Positions 45,036-54,879 of a DNA stretch of 60,200 bases are shown here, one piece after another. The DNA is from Paratrimastix pyriformis. Its lineage: Eukaryota > Preaxostyla > Paratrimastigidae. Made by a program: the position numbers and the translations under genes. Numbering within the stretch: the stretch's first letter is position 1; each line of letters opens with the position of its first letter. Under the pieces are notes generated by a model. That model saw only the letters and a program-made list of their open reading frames with translations. It was not told the DNA's origin and did not search any database. Location of the stretch: positions 1-60,200 of the forward strand of contig JAPMOS010000184.1 of NCBI GenBank assembly GCA_027972325.1. The letters run 5' to 3'.

Positions 45036-45345
45036 TGTGGACGCTATAGACATTGAGATTTCTATAGAAAAAAGCCCGACGCTCTGGCCTCCGGGTTTTC
45101 GTGGACAGACCCTCCCCACTCGGCCTGTCTGTAGTGAGGGCCCGCGGGTTTTCATGAACAGACCCTCCCAAATCCTCCTTGCTTCACTTTCACCTTGCTT
45201 CACCCTGACGCACTTCCTCCTCCTTTTTTCGAGAGAAAACGTCGAGCCTCTAATTTCGGATCAAAAAGAGAACCAGATTCATTACTCGTCTTCGTCTTCG
45301 TCTTCCCCTTGGGGGTTGGCGTTGTAGTCGTTGTTGCCAGTGTCG

Positions 45346-46495
45346 TCATCCGAATTTATCGCCGGCAAACCATTCATCTTCGTCATCATCGGCTACCGGC
45401 ACGTTCTCGGGAAGGGGCACGGATTCCGGCACGGGTTCGGGCTCAGCCACAAGGACAGGAAGGGGCAGAGGAAGGGGCCCAGTTAAGAGGAAGTCCCAAA
45501 GGGTAGGAAGCTCGCGCGAGCAGGTGCTGGTGCGGAACTTGTGGCACTGAATCGACCAGTCATAGGTCTTCCGTTCGTCCGCGGAGAGAGAGAGGTATTC
45601 ACGTTCGCAGGCCAGGAATACCTTGGGGAACTGTTCTCCGTAGTAGTCAGTGCGCTCCAACAGGGAACGGTCACGAAGAACCCCCCTGAGGTAGAAGGGG
45701 TAAGAGCGTTCCCAGAGGACGATCTCATCGAGCCTCATCGGGCCCTCGATGGGGTGGTCGATGTCGAATGCAGCCTCGGAATCAAGGAGCAGGGTAATGA
45801 GCAAGGCTCTTGCTGACAGGCCCCTGTAGGTCTGCGACGTATCAGAACAGCGTCCGCTGGTCAAGGAAAAAGGACGCCACCGAAAGCGAGAACCATCCGG
45901 GTGAGTACCTTGTGCAACTCAACACAGATGGGAGCGGAGAAATGGTACTCAGTCAACGGCTTCAAAAAGTGAACGGGGACGATGAGGCCGGGATTCAGAT
46001 GATTCGTGTTCGGGAACCAACTTGCCAGCAGCTTGGGGAAGATCCGTTCGTAAAAGCCTGTCGGCTTAGGTGCACCTCGGTCTTGTCCTCCGGTTGAAAG
46101 AAGTCGTAGGTCCTGGAGGAGAGGCATGAGAAACCCACAACACATCAGGGAAAACAGTAAACAGACCGATTGAGGAGCGGGGGAGCAGCGGACTTCGTAG
46201 CCGGGGGGGCTTGTCGTGGCATCATGCCGGGAAGGGGCTCAGGAAGGGGCTCAGGAAGGGGCTCAGGAAGGGGCTCAGGAAGGGGCTCAGGAAGGGGCTC
46301 AGGAAGGGGCTCAGGAAGGGGCTCAGGAAGGGGCTCAGGAAGGGGCTCAGGAAGGGGCTCAGGAAGGGGCTCAGGAAGGGGCTCAGGAAGGGACTCGGGA
46401 ACGTCCTCGACGAGAATGATCACCTGGCGAGACCGAGTCCGTCTGCTAAGCATGGCATGACTTGCGTGCTTCCTCTGCATTTTGGCGGTTTCCAT
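45346..46495 (-). pseudogene. paralogue B of an unknown two-exon gene, broken
   Basis: Exon 1 (46167-46495) encodes [15 protein letters not shown], a basic stretch, [13 protein letters not shown] and then about 14 PLPE repeats. A 54-nt GT-AG intron (46113-46166) follows. Exon 2 (down to 45346) encodes FYERIFPKLLASWFP, LIVPVHFLKPLTEY, then DSEAAFDIDHPIEGPMRLDE, DYYGEQFPKVFLACEREYLSL and DERKTYDWSIQCHKF, ending in an acidic tail. Every block of exon 2 aligns with gene A, but two single-base losses relative to A (just before FYERIF, and in the T-run near 45870) shift the frame. It is therefore a pseudogene or carries consensus errors. The product is not recognised. Adjacent tandem arrangement with A shows local duplication. 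Confidence 0.6.
46226..46400. repeat. 12-bp minisatellite, about 14 copies
   Basis: The unit ggctcaggaagg is repeated almost perfectly and encodes PLPE repeats on the minus strand within exon 1 of gene B. The final units carry base changes (ggactcggg). Copy number is expected to vary between individuals. Confidence 0.9.
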
Positions 46496-46824
46496 GCGGG
46501 ATACTCCAGGGGGTAACAGCCACTCTTTTCAAAACCAGGAAGTTCAAAATCAGACACAAGGAAAGCACTATTTCTCACGCCATCTCTCTGTTTTGTTCCC
46601 CTTGTAGGACGAACTACGGCTGGCACACGCTCTTCTCGGTGAACGGACCCACGCTGACGGGTTCCGCACAAGATAAAAGTTATGGTCGAACAATAGATCA
46701 ACGGTCTTCTCGATGCGACTAGGCTCCAGGGGGTAATAGCCACTCTTTTCAAAAAAACAGGGACACATGGAAAGCGGGAAGAAGGTGGCGGAGAGAGATA
46801 GAGACAAAAAAAGTCTCGGGTTGT
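46496..46824. other. intergenic stretch between paralogues with duplicated block
   Basis: The block ccagggggtaa(c/t)agccactc followed by ttttcaaaa occurs at about 46505 and 46730. A related ggctattaccc lies upstream of gene A near 48541. These may be copies of a promoter-proximal or transcript-end region made by the same duplication as the genes. No separate gene is seen. Confidence 0.4.
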
Positions 46825-48523
46825 TTATGCGTTCCCAGTGAACTTGAAGAGACAGTCCCAATGGGCCGGAATCTCGCGGTAGCAGGTGTTGGTGCGGAAC
46901 TTGTGGCACTGAATCGACCAGTCATAGGTCTTCCGTTCGTCTTCGGAGAGAGCGAGGTATTCACGTTCGCAAGCCTGGAATACCTTGGGGAACTGTTCTC
47001 CGTAGTAGTCAGTGAGTTCCAACATGGAACGGTCATGAAAAACCTCCTTGACGTAGAAGGGGAAAGTGCGTTCCCAGAGGGCAAGCTCATCCAGCCTCAT
47101 GTGGCCATCGACGGCACGGTCGACGCCGAATGCAGCCTCGGAATCCAGACACACAAGAATCATCAAGGCTCTTGAAGTCAGGAACTGGTAGGTCTTCTCG
47201 ATATCAGCACTTTGACCGCAGGTCATCGAAAACAGGATTTTTCCGAAGGTGAGTCCCAACCGGTTAAGTACCTTGTGCAACTCAACACAGATGGCAGCGG
47301 AGAGTCGGTACTCAGCCATGGTCTCGAAAAAATGAACAGGGACGATGAGACCGCGATTCAGATGGTTTGTGCTCGGGAACCAACTTGCAAGCAGCTTGGG
47401 AAAGATCCGTTCGTAAAATGCCTGTCGAGTGAGTTTCAACACTTCCTTTGTCTCCGATTGCCAGACGAGGTAGATCCTGGAGGAGAGGTTTTAAGGAACC
47501 CACAAGAGGTAAAACAGAAAAACAGACCGATTGAGGGGCGGGGGGGCGGTGTTCGACGACGACAGAGGCTGATGAGGACTCGAAGTTGTGGGAGGGACTG
47601 ATGACGTGGAACTCGTGGCGGTGCGGGGCGTTCTGGGAGGCACGGAAGCTCGATCCGGAGCCACTGCTGGAGGCTTTGCAGTCGTGCTCGTGGCGGTGAC
47701 CGGGGCTGCACGTGGGGTTCTGGGAGGCACGGAAGCCCGACCCGGAGCCACTGCTGGAGGCGTGGCAGTAGTGCTCGTGGCGGTGACCGGGGCTGCACGT
47801 GAGGCGGAGGACGCGACAGGGGCTGCACGTGGGGTTCTGGAAGGCACGGATGCCGGAGGCGGAGGCGTCTTGAGAGCAACGATTGAACCAGCAGCCGGCG
47901 GCGGCGGTGAACGCTGGGTTGCCAGGATCGATGTCGGGGGAACGGGAGCGGACCTCTTGATAGCCGGGGGGCCTGTGCTGGCGTCTTGGGCGGGATGGAG
48001 TCGGGCAGTTTCTTGGGAGGCGAACCCGCCCTCGGTTTCGGAGGAGGGGCAAGCGACGACGACGGAGGGGCGGTCCGGCGTTGGGCGGGCTGCTTTGAGG
48101 GCGTCGGAGGAGGGGCTGCGGTCTGCTCGGGTTCGGGGGTCAGCTCAGGTTCGGCGGGCTGCTCGGGTTCGGCGAGCTGCTCGGGTTCACCAGGGACGGA
48201 CTGCTCGGCGGCTTCCGGTTCTGTGCCGGTTTGCTGTAGTTCGGACTGCGCCGGTTCGGGTTCTGAGGGTTCTGCGGGTTCGGTGGTGGTGGCCTGCACA
48301 GGGTCGGAGGTAGTCACCTCGGGTTCAGTTGTGGTGGTCTCCAAAGGTTCGATGGTGGTCTGCTCAGGCACGGGCTCGGTGGTCTGCTCTGGCACGGTGG
48401 TCTGCTCAGGCTCAGGGGTCTCCTCGGGCTCGGCGGTGGGCGGCTCGGGTAGCACGCTCGCCCGCGCATGTTCGCTGCTGGAAGAATGCTCGGCTGATGG
48501 AATGAAGACGACTGGTTGGGCAT
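46825..48523 (-). CDS. gene A, unknown protein with Pro/Thr/Glu-rich N-terminus
   Basis: Exon 2 (46825-47476) follows a 51-nt intron (47477-47527, GTCTGTTT...CTCCTCCAG) that keeps frame. It encodes IYLVWQSETKEVLKLTRQ, FYERIFPKLLASWFP, VPVHFFETMAEYRLSAAI, VLNRLGLTFGKILFSMTCG, LDSEAAFGVDRAVDGHMRLD, YGEQFPKVFQACEREYL, a DERKTYDWSIQCHKFRTN block and a stop after KFTGNA. Exon 1 is a long low-complexity region of PEPEQTT- and EPE-type repeats, then 25-residue repeats (RASVPPRTPRAAPVTA). It changes frame once at a G-run near 47969, where a one-base indel (real or a consensus error) would explain the switch. The start lies near 48480-48523 but is not fixed. No known domain was recognised; the folded part is exon 2. 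A cell-surface or linker role for the N-terminus would be speculation. Confidence 0.55.
47640..47840. repeat. in-gene repeat of about 87-100 bp, two and a half copies
   Basis: Direct copies of a block running ggggttctgggaggcacgg...gtggcggtgaccggggctgc encode PPRTPRAAPVTATSTT-type repeats of gene A. The unit lies entirely within exon 1. Confidence 0.7.
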
Positions 48524-48583
48524 TTTGGCGGGATCAAGTGTGGCTATTACCCAAGGTTAGAGCCACTAAACCATCAAATGTTT

Positions 48584-49053
48584 GTCGGGGGTACTAAAAT
48601 CCATACCGGCGGTATGGATTTTCAATAGAAATCGAATTTTTCGAGGTGGTGTTCCGACATCATCCCAAGTGTTTTTTCGATGAAACTCATCGATTTACAT
48701 CATCAGAACCGGTATCGCGATGTTTGTCGGGGGTACTAAAATCCATACCGGCGGTATGGATTTTCAATAGAAATCGAATTTTTCGAGGTGGTGTTCTGAC
48801 ATCATCCCAAGTGTTTTTTCGATGAAACAAATCGATTTGCATCATCAGAACCCGTATCGCGATGTTTGTCGGGGGTACTAAAATCCATACCGGCGGTATG
48901 GATTTTCAATAGAAATCGAATTTTTCGAGGTGGTGTTCCGACATCATCCCAAGTGTTTTTTCGATGAAACTCATCGATTTGCATCATCAGAACCGGTATC
49001 GCGATGTTTGTCGGGGGTACTAAAATCCATACCGGCGGTATGGATTTTCAATA
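48584..49053 (+). repeat. zeta tandem array, three and a partial unit
   Basis: Units start tttgtcgggggtac and carry in order: AAAATCCATACC-GGC-GGTATGGATTTT (12-bp arms), gaatttttcgaggtggtg, catcatcccaagtg, tcgatgaaac(t)catcga and catcatcagaac. Starts lie near 48584, 48723, 48867 and 49006. The array is bordered on the gene A side by agagccactaaaccatcaaa, as at 16698. The last unit is cut by the end of delta copy b. Confidence 0.85.
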
Positions 49054-49804
49054 GTGAGTCGACAGCCGAAGTCGAGGCAGGATAGGTGCTATATCTCCTT
49101 GTTCTTCATGATAAACACCACACAATGCAGAAAAGTCACAAGTCAAACCCAGGTGAAAGCACTTGGAAACATCTCAAAAAAAGTGTCCTGGGTGGAGAAC
49201 CGGTCAGGATGGACATGGGTCGACCGGTGGTCGATAGGGTTGGTTCGACCGAAAAAAACCAATCCTAAAATTAAAATCGTATGGTCACGACGGGCAGCGT
49301 GTCCAATACGCGTCCATAAATCACAACAAAAATCGGAGAGAGAGGTCAAAGGGAGCCAAGAACATCGGGCGAAAAGAAAAAATTTAACACGCATCGGAAG
49401 GGGTGAGATTCGGGGTTAACGGCCCGAGATTCGGCAAATCTCCGATCTCCGAAAACCGTTAAGGTAATTGCGGGCCAACGGTCCATGATCGAACCGTGAA
49501 GTGACCCCGATTTGGGCTCCGGAAGGGGTCCCAAGAGAGGGTAAAAAGCACGGATGTCGAAATCACAACAGAGCAAAAGTTGAAAAAATGAGATCTGAAA
49601 TTTCCCGCCCAATTCCAGTACTTAAGGGGGCGCCCCGGACCAGCACAGTGCCTTCGTTTTGGAGTGGTGTTCTCCGTACGAGTCGCGGCAGAGGCGGCCG
49701 GTTGAAATGGCGTACAAACCCCGTCAGTAGCAGCAGGATGGGTGCGGGTGGGTCCAGCGCTCAAGGGAGAAGCAGAAAAATTAAAACAGCAGACAAGAGG
49801 AGGG

Positions 49805-49913
49805 TAGCACCTATCCTGCCTCGACTTCGGCTGTCGACTCACTATCCATCGTAAGACTCAGGATAGCAGCCGACAGCCTCCGTCTTCGGCAGTCTAGGTG
49901 CTATCACATGCAG
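49805..49913. repeat. probable internal complementary region of delta
   Basis: Bases 49805-49846 are the reverse complement of the element's outer end at 49054-49097 over about 40 bases. An adjoining, different segment ending tctaggtgctatcac shares the taggtgctat core, as expected for the complement of the opposite end. That opposite end is not in the window, so the second half is inferred. Confidence 0.55.
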
Positions 49914-50306
49914 AGAGAGTCGTGGGAGAAAAGCAAAACAGAAAACCCACAGCAGCGCAGCATCTAGTCGGCTGGCCGCAGACAAAAGGAAAAAATGAAA
50001 ATTCCCAGAAAGGCATGCCAAAACCAGCATCTAGTCGGCCGGCGGCAGGAGAAACACAGAAAACATAAAACAGACAAATGAGGCCCGGCGCGGCAACTCA
50101 AAAGCACTCGCCGGCGGGCAGGCTGGACGAATCCGCCTCGAGCTCGTCGTTCTCGTCGTCATCAGACGGCCTGGCCCAGAGAGCGCTCCGGCGGCGGCGG
50201 CGCGGAGCAGAAGGCGCCCTGCTCGAGCGGCGGCGAGCAGGCGCAGCAGGCGTGCTCGTGGCATCGCCCGAAGGACTCGCCTCATCGGAAACGTCGTCGT
50301 CGCATA

Positions 50307-51199
50307 TCACAACGCGCTGGCGTGGCGGAGCGGCCGGGCGGTGACGCGGCGTGGCCGCCGACAGCGAGAGCGACGAAGCAGGCGAGCCTGGCGGCAGGGC
50401 GGAGGCGGAGGCGCCGGACGCACGGCCTGGACGAGATCCGTGGCGGCGAGCGGCGCGGCGGCGCCAGGGGCACGGGGCGGCGGCGGCGGCGGCGCCGGGG
50501 CGAACATCAGGTCGGTGAAGTTGCTGTCGACGCCCGTCTGCACGTAGTGCTGCGCAAACACTTTGGCCGAAGCCCAGCGGCCCAGGTGCAGGATCTTGTC
50601 GGGCATGACCTCGCGCGCAATGGCCCAGCTGGCCCCGCCACGGCGGAAGCCGCGGGCCGAGAGGAGCGAGCGATCGCCCCGCCGGCGACGATGACCTCGT
50701 TGAGGATGTGGCTGATGGTGGCCGGCTTGACGCCCTCGTAGGGGCGGCGCAGCTGGATAACGACCCGCGACGGTCCGGGCGGGTCGGGGCGCATGGCGCG
50801 CGTGCGGCGGAGCCAGCACTGGTAGCAGCTCACCGGGTCGAGCAGCGCATCGGCGGCGCGCCAGATGGTGACGGAGGCGCCCTGGGCGGTGTAGTCGTTC
50901 TTGAAGCCCAGCAGGCAGACCACCAGCCGATCGGCGGCCGGCGGCACGGCCACCTGCGCCACGGTGGGCAGGGTCACGTCCGAGGGCCGAAGCAGCGCCA
51001 GGAAGGCCAGCAGGGCGACCAGCTTAGCGCGGAGGCGCTCCAGCGGAAGCGCGTCGTTGGGGCCCCACCGGTGGAAGAGCTCCACCAGCAGGGTGGGCGG
51101 CACGGGCAGCCCCTTCTGGACGGGCTGCGTGGTGCGGCGCAGACGGATGGCCTTGCGCAGGCGTCCGTAAGGTGGTCTCGCGCCGGGGAAGGCACCCAA
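50307..51199 (-). CDS. tyrosine recombinase of delta (fossil)
   Basis: Visible parts are LPVPPTLLVELFHRWGP, LVALLAFLALLRPSDVTL (the first-arginine helix region), CLLGFKNDYTAQGASVTI (basic strand), a CYQCWLRR pair, PATISHILNEVIV, then a separate open stretch with FRRGGASWAIAREVMP and ILHLGRWASAKVFAQHYVQ (the R, W and Y of the C-terminal catalytic half). A proline-rich tail follows. It would catalyse integration of circular DNA. It lies next to the ICR as in other DIRS elements. Confidence 0.65.
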
Positions 51200-52899
51200 G
51201 CGCGTCGTGAATCAGATTGACCACAGTGGCGATGAGCGACAGAGTCGACCGGGGCCGGCAGCTGGCCCGGGTAGCCTCGTCGGTGTAGTCGGCCAGCGCG
51301 CTCACGGGCATGGGCACCAGCGGGATGCCCCGGCGGCGCAGAACCGTGCCAGGGCACGCAGCCGGTTGGTGAGGCTCTTCTCGGTGGTGGGCTTTACAGC
51401 AGCCGAGACAAGTAGCTGGCGACCTTGGGCGCTCAATGGGCCGCTCCGGCCGCCCAGAAATCCTGAAGGCGCAGACGCGCCAGCTGAGGTTCTTCGTCGG
51501 CTCCGAGTGGCCGGAAGCAGCCGGGCGGAAGGCCCGCGGGTCCTGCGGCAGGAGCACGGGCCAGGCCACCGTCAGGGCCAGCAGCAGGGGCCACCAGGGC
51601 TGGCTCGGCCAGACCGGGGCCAGCAGGGTGCACTCCACGCCGGGCCCGGAGTGCTGCAGGTGGCGCAGGACGCGGTGGATCTGCGAAAAGGGGGGTTGAC
51701 CCAGCTGTTCTCGCCGGGCTCCCACCGGGCCGAAAACGTGTCGGCGCGCAGGGACTGCACATCGCGGTGGCGGCTCTCGTAGCGGGGCACCTGGCGCGTC
51801 GCGAAGGTGGCCATGCGGTCGATCGAGTGCGGGCCCCAGAGCCGGTCCAGCGAGCGGAACAGCGCCGGGTGGAGCATCCAGTCGCTGCGGTCGAAGTCCC
51901 GCGAGCTGGTCCGCCGTGGTATTCGTCACGCCCGCCACGTGCTCGGCCTGCAGGGTAATCCCGTGGCGCGCTGCGAGGGCGTGGATGGCCCGGGCGATCC
52001 CGTCCAGGGCCTGGTTGAGGCGGCCGAACCCGTTGAGGTGGGCCACCGTCGTCGCGTTGTCGACCTGGAAGAGCACCGTGCAGCCCCGCCAGGTCGGCGT
52101 CGCGGCCCAGATGCGCAGGGCGTTGAGCACGGCCATGCTCTCGCGCTGGTTGATGGGCGTCTCGCGCATGACGCCCGTCCAGGGGCCCTGGGCTGTCTCG
52201 TTGCGCTCCAGCCAGCAGGCCCCCAGCCGATGTCCGAGGCGTCCGTGGCGCAGGTCAGATCGGCCGGCGCCGGGAGCGGACAGGCCCGTTCCAGCCCTCG
52301 AGGCCCTCCAGCCACCAGCGGAGGTCCCCGGGCCGGCTCGTCCAGCATCACGCAGCAGTGCCAGTTGGGGGCTGCTGCGACCACGCGGTAGACGTTGCGC
52401 AGGAGAAGCTTGGCGGGCGCCACGGCCCGCGAGACGGACAGGCAGAGGCCCGCCACGTGGGCCACCCGGCGCACGTGGGGCCGCGAGCAGCGCAGCAGCC
52501 GGGCGATCTCGTGCCGGATGGTGCGCCGCTTCTCGGCGGGCACGCAGTAGCGCACCTGGGGAGCGGTCTCGACCTCGTACCCCAGGAACTGCTGCCGCGG
52601 GGCGGGCGGATGGCACTTCTCCAGCTTGAGGTTCATGCCCGCCTGCTCCATCACGGCCACGAAGCGCGCCCACTCGCGATCGGCCTCGGCCGGCCGACTG
52701 GCCACGATGAAGTCGTCGATGTAGGAGAGCATCCGCAGGCCGCACGAGGGGCCCCGGAGGTACTCGCAGAGGGGCCTGAGAAACTTGGTAAAGGCCCACG
52801 GCGCACAGGAGAGGCCGAACGGGAGAACCGTGTAGACGTAGTAGCGGCCCCGCCAGGCGAATCCCAAGAGCTGCTGGTCGTCGGGGTGAATGCGCAGGT
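51200..52899 (-). CDS. reverse transcriptase-RNase H of delta copy b (fossil, partial)
   Basis: It is nearly the same protein as in delta copy a: VLPFGLSCAPWAFTKF, SYIDDFIVASRPAEAD and FLGYEVETAPQVRYC for RT, then CATDASDIG, RESMAVLNALRIWA and FQVDNATTVAHLNGFG for RNase H. The start of RT is missing at the beta junction. The sequence after RNase H leads to the recombinase, a connection lost in copy a. Confidence 0.75.
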
Positions 52900-53222
52900 G
52901 GATGAGCTACAAAGGGGGGGGCTGTGCTCATGACTAGTCTTCGTATTCACCCGACTTTCAAAGAATAATAATAATAAAAATAAAACTGAAAATAGTCCAC
53001 ATCACCCCGTCGTTTCGAGTCGAATCCAATCCAAAATGGGATGGGAAGGGTGGGGGAACTAACATATAAGTAGGAAAAAGTCAGCAAAGAAGGAAAGACC
53101 ACGGAAAAGGACCGCGAGGTTGAGGTGAGAAGACCTACCACGCGAAATCCAGCACGAAGTCAAGAAGAAGAGAGGAAAAAAGCTAGAACGAGGTCACAAA
53201 AGGGAAAACCACCTCCAATGGC

Positions 53223-53474
53223 TTAGCGGCGCGGCCGCTGGAACTTCTGCTGCCGCTGCGGCGCAGGAGTGGAGGCCGCTGGAGGCGCCCCCGCAGCAGG
53301 CCCGGGCCGGGAGAAACCGCCCCTGAAGCGCGCGAACCGGTAAGGACGGCCAGAGAAACCAGAAGAGGGCTGGTGCTGGCCGCCGGAAGAGAAGCCGGAC
53401 GCAGGAGCCGAGCCGCGACCACGCTGGAAGAAACCGCGTTGGTGCTTGCGGCCCGCCAGGGAGGGGACGCCCAA
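53223..53474 (-). CDS. RG/F-rich frame between ICR and right end of beta (fossil)
   Basis: It reads MGVPSLAGRKHQRGFFQRGRG, then FSSGGQHQPSSGFSGRPYRF, FRGGFSRPGPAAGAPP and a basic end QRQQKFQRPRR. A pyrimidine-rich stretch with cccgcag lies upstream (minus strand, near 53537), a possible splice acceptor. The composition suggests nucleic-acid binding. It occupies the same post-ICR position as the RG frame of gamma (3809-4327). Confidence 0.45.
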   Translation of the reverse strand: MGVPSLAGRKHQRGFFQRGRGSAPASGFSSGGQHQPSSGFSGRPYRFARFRGGFSRPGPAAGAPPAASTPAPQRQQKFQRPRR

Positions 53475-53776
53475 GTTGGCCGCCTTGAACAGAGCCGCGG
53501 CCGCCTTGTTGCCCGCGATGCGCTCTGCGGGGAAGACAAAGGGCCAGGCACGAGGAAGACAAAGGAAAAACGGGACAGCGAAGAGAGGGAAACAAAGTGA
53601 AAAGATGAGACCTCCCGGTGCTCATAGCACCCCGAGATCATCGAACTTGACCGCACTACTCCCATGGAGTTGCGTGCGAAAACTATCAGCCTTGGTGTCA
53701 GCAAAATGCACGAAAACAAGGCTGGAGCCAAAGAGGACCTGGTCGACATCACATTTGCGGTGGGAGGGTGGGAGCG

Positions 53777-53870
53777 ATGAGCACAGCCCCCCCCTTTGTA
53801 GCTCATCCATCTTCCGTCCAAAGTAGGAAGAATGAGAGCTACTCATCGGTAAGGGGGGGCTGTGCTCATG
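53777..53870. repeat. internal complementary region of beta
   Basis: gagcacagcccccccctttg and gctcatcc (53778-53808) complement the left-hand outer end at 52900-52930. The following segment, ending in ggggctgtgctcatgac at 53870, shares the terminal core and complements the opposite end, whose outermost extension is absent at 58513. Confidence 0.7.
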
Positions 53871-53905
53871 ACAATTGAAAGGAAATGCCGACCTGGGTCC
53901 TCATT

Positions 53906-54732
53906 CTATTCTCGATCGAGCCCGGCAGCATCTGCCGGCCCGAAAACTGCCGAAGCCAAAGCCTTTGCAGTGCCAACCGACTGGTGGAGATAATGTTTGG
54001 TGAGTGTCGCACCCTTGCGCGACCACCGAAACTGTGCAGACACAGCCAGCCCGTCAAGCCCAGTCGACGCTGCCTTCGAGGCCGCAGCGGCCCTGACAGA
54101 GTGCGGGCCCCACTCTTTGCCCAAGCCTGCGGCCAGCATCAGCCGCTTGCCACAAGACAACAACCATGTTGTTGTGCATTTTCCCCATTCTTGAGCTTCC
54201 ACATCAGAGCTGGGGTGCACCGCTCTGGACGGCGGTCATTCAATTCAATCACCGCGCAGTGAAAACAGAGCAGTGGGTCAGCCTCGTTTCCTCCCATTTT
54301 TTGCATGACCCATTCCTTCTTTCTCCTTTCCTTGGGCAGGACTTTGAGTTCGCACATGTGGTCGCCATCAATGAGGCGAAGGTCCTCCAACCGTGCGGTG
54401 TTGAGGTCCGCCGCTCTCAGTCCGAGGGCCTCGCCCAACAGGACAATTTTTCCCAGAAGGTCGCGATGGTCCAGCTTGGAATTTGTCCCAAGTGATCTGA
54501 GATGGCGCCAGATGAGGTCCGTGTCGAAGGTTCCCTTCCTGACTGACACTGGCTTTGTCTTCTCCATCCCCGTCAAAACGGCCTTCACTGTGGCTGAGGT
54601 GCCTGGATCAGGCCTCCCGTGGAGGAGGAAGTAGCGAGCAATGGCGGATCTCTTTTTCATCGCGGTGCTGGGCGCCCATTTCTTGCTACCTTCCGCGAGG
54701 AAGTTTGCCAGGTCTGTGTCCGTCGCTTGCAA
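53906..54732 (-). CDS. tyrosine recombinase of beta (fossil)
   Basis: The N-terminal part has DLANFLAEGSKKWAPSTAMK and ARYFLLHGRPDPGTSATVK (SAM-like DNA-binding domain). It continues with TDLIWRHLRSLGTN, LLGEALGLRAADLNTARL (first catalytic arginine region), KVLPKERRKKEW (basic strand) and LLCFHCAVIEL. The C-terminal half shows GPHSVRAAAASKAAS (HxxR box), FRWSRKGATL and a tyrosine in TKHYLHQ. The layout is close to that of gamma's recombinase, including the cysteine pair, so beta and gamma are related. Confidence 0.75.
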
Positions 54733-54879
54733 GATCTCCCGCTCATTTTTCCCAAGTAGGCAGCAAACTGGGCAACGGCCGTATCGTAGTTTTTCTGAGT
54801 CTTGCTCTCGACCGAGTGAGCGATGAGCTGCCGGGCTGCCTCACTCAGTTGGTGGGGGGGTGAGTCCTCTCCCACGAGG

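Larger units (their letters stand above)
49054..52899 (-). mobile_element. DIRS-like element delta, copy b (fossil)
   Basis: Minus-strand order, from right edge to left: RT and RNase H (about 51200-52899, entry lost), tyrosine recombinase (about 50307-51199), ICR (about 49805-49913), a 0.7-kb distal segment with no clear gene, and the right end at 49054 (AGTGAGTCGACAGCC). Its left part was displaced where beta begins at 52900. It is closely related to delta copy a and shares most of its RT/RNase H. It is incomplete and broken, with several breaks. Confidence 0.7.

Noticed and set aside
46211-46516. Plus-strand frames reading GRGSGRGS- or KGLRKGLR-type repeats
   Set aside because: They are the other-strand readings of the 12-bp minisatellite in gene B exon 1.
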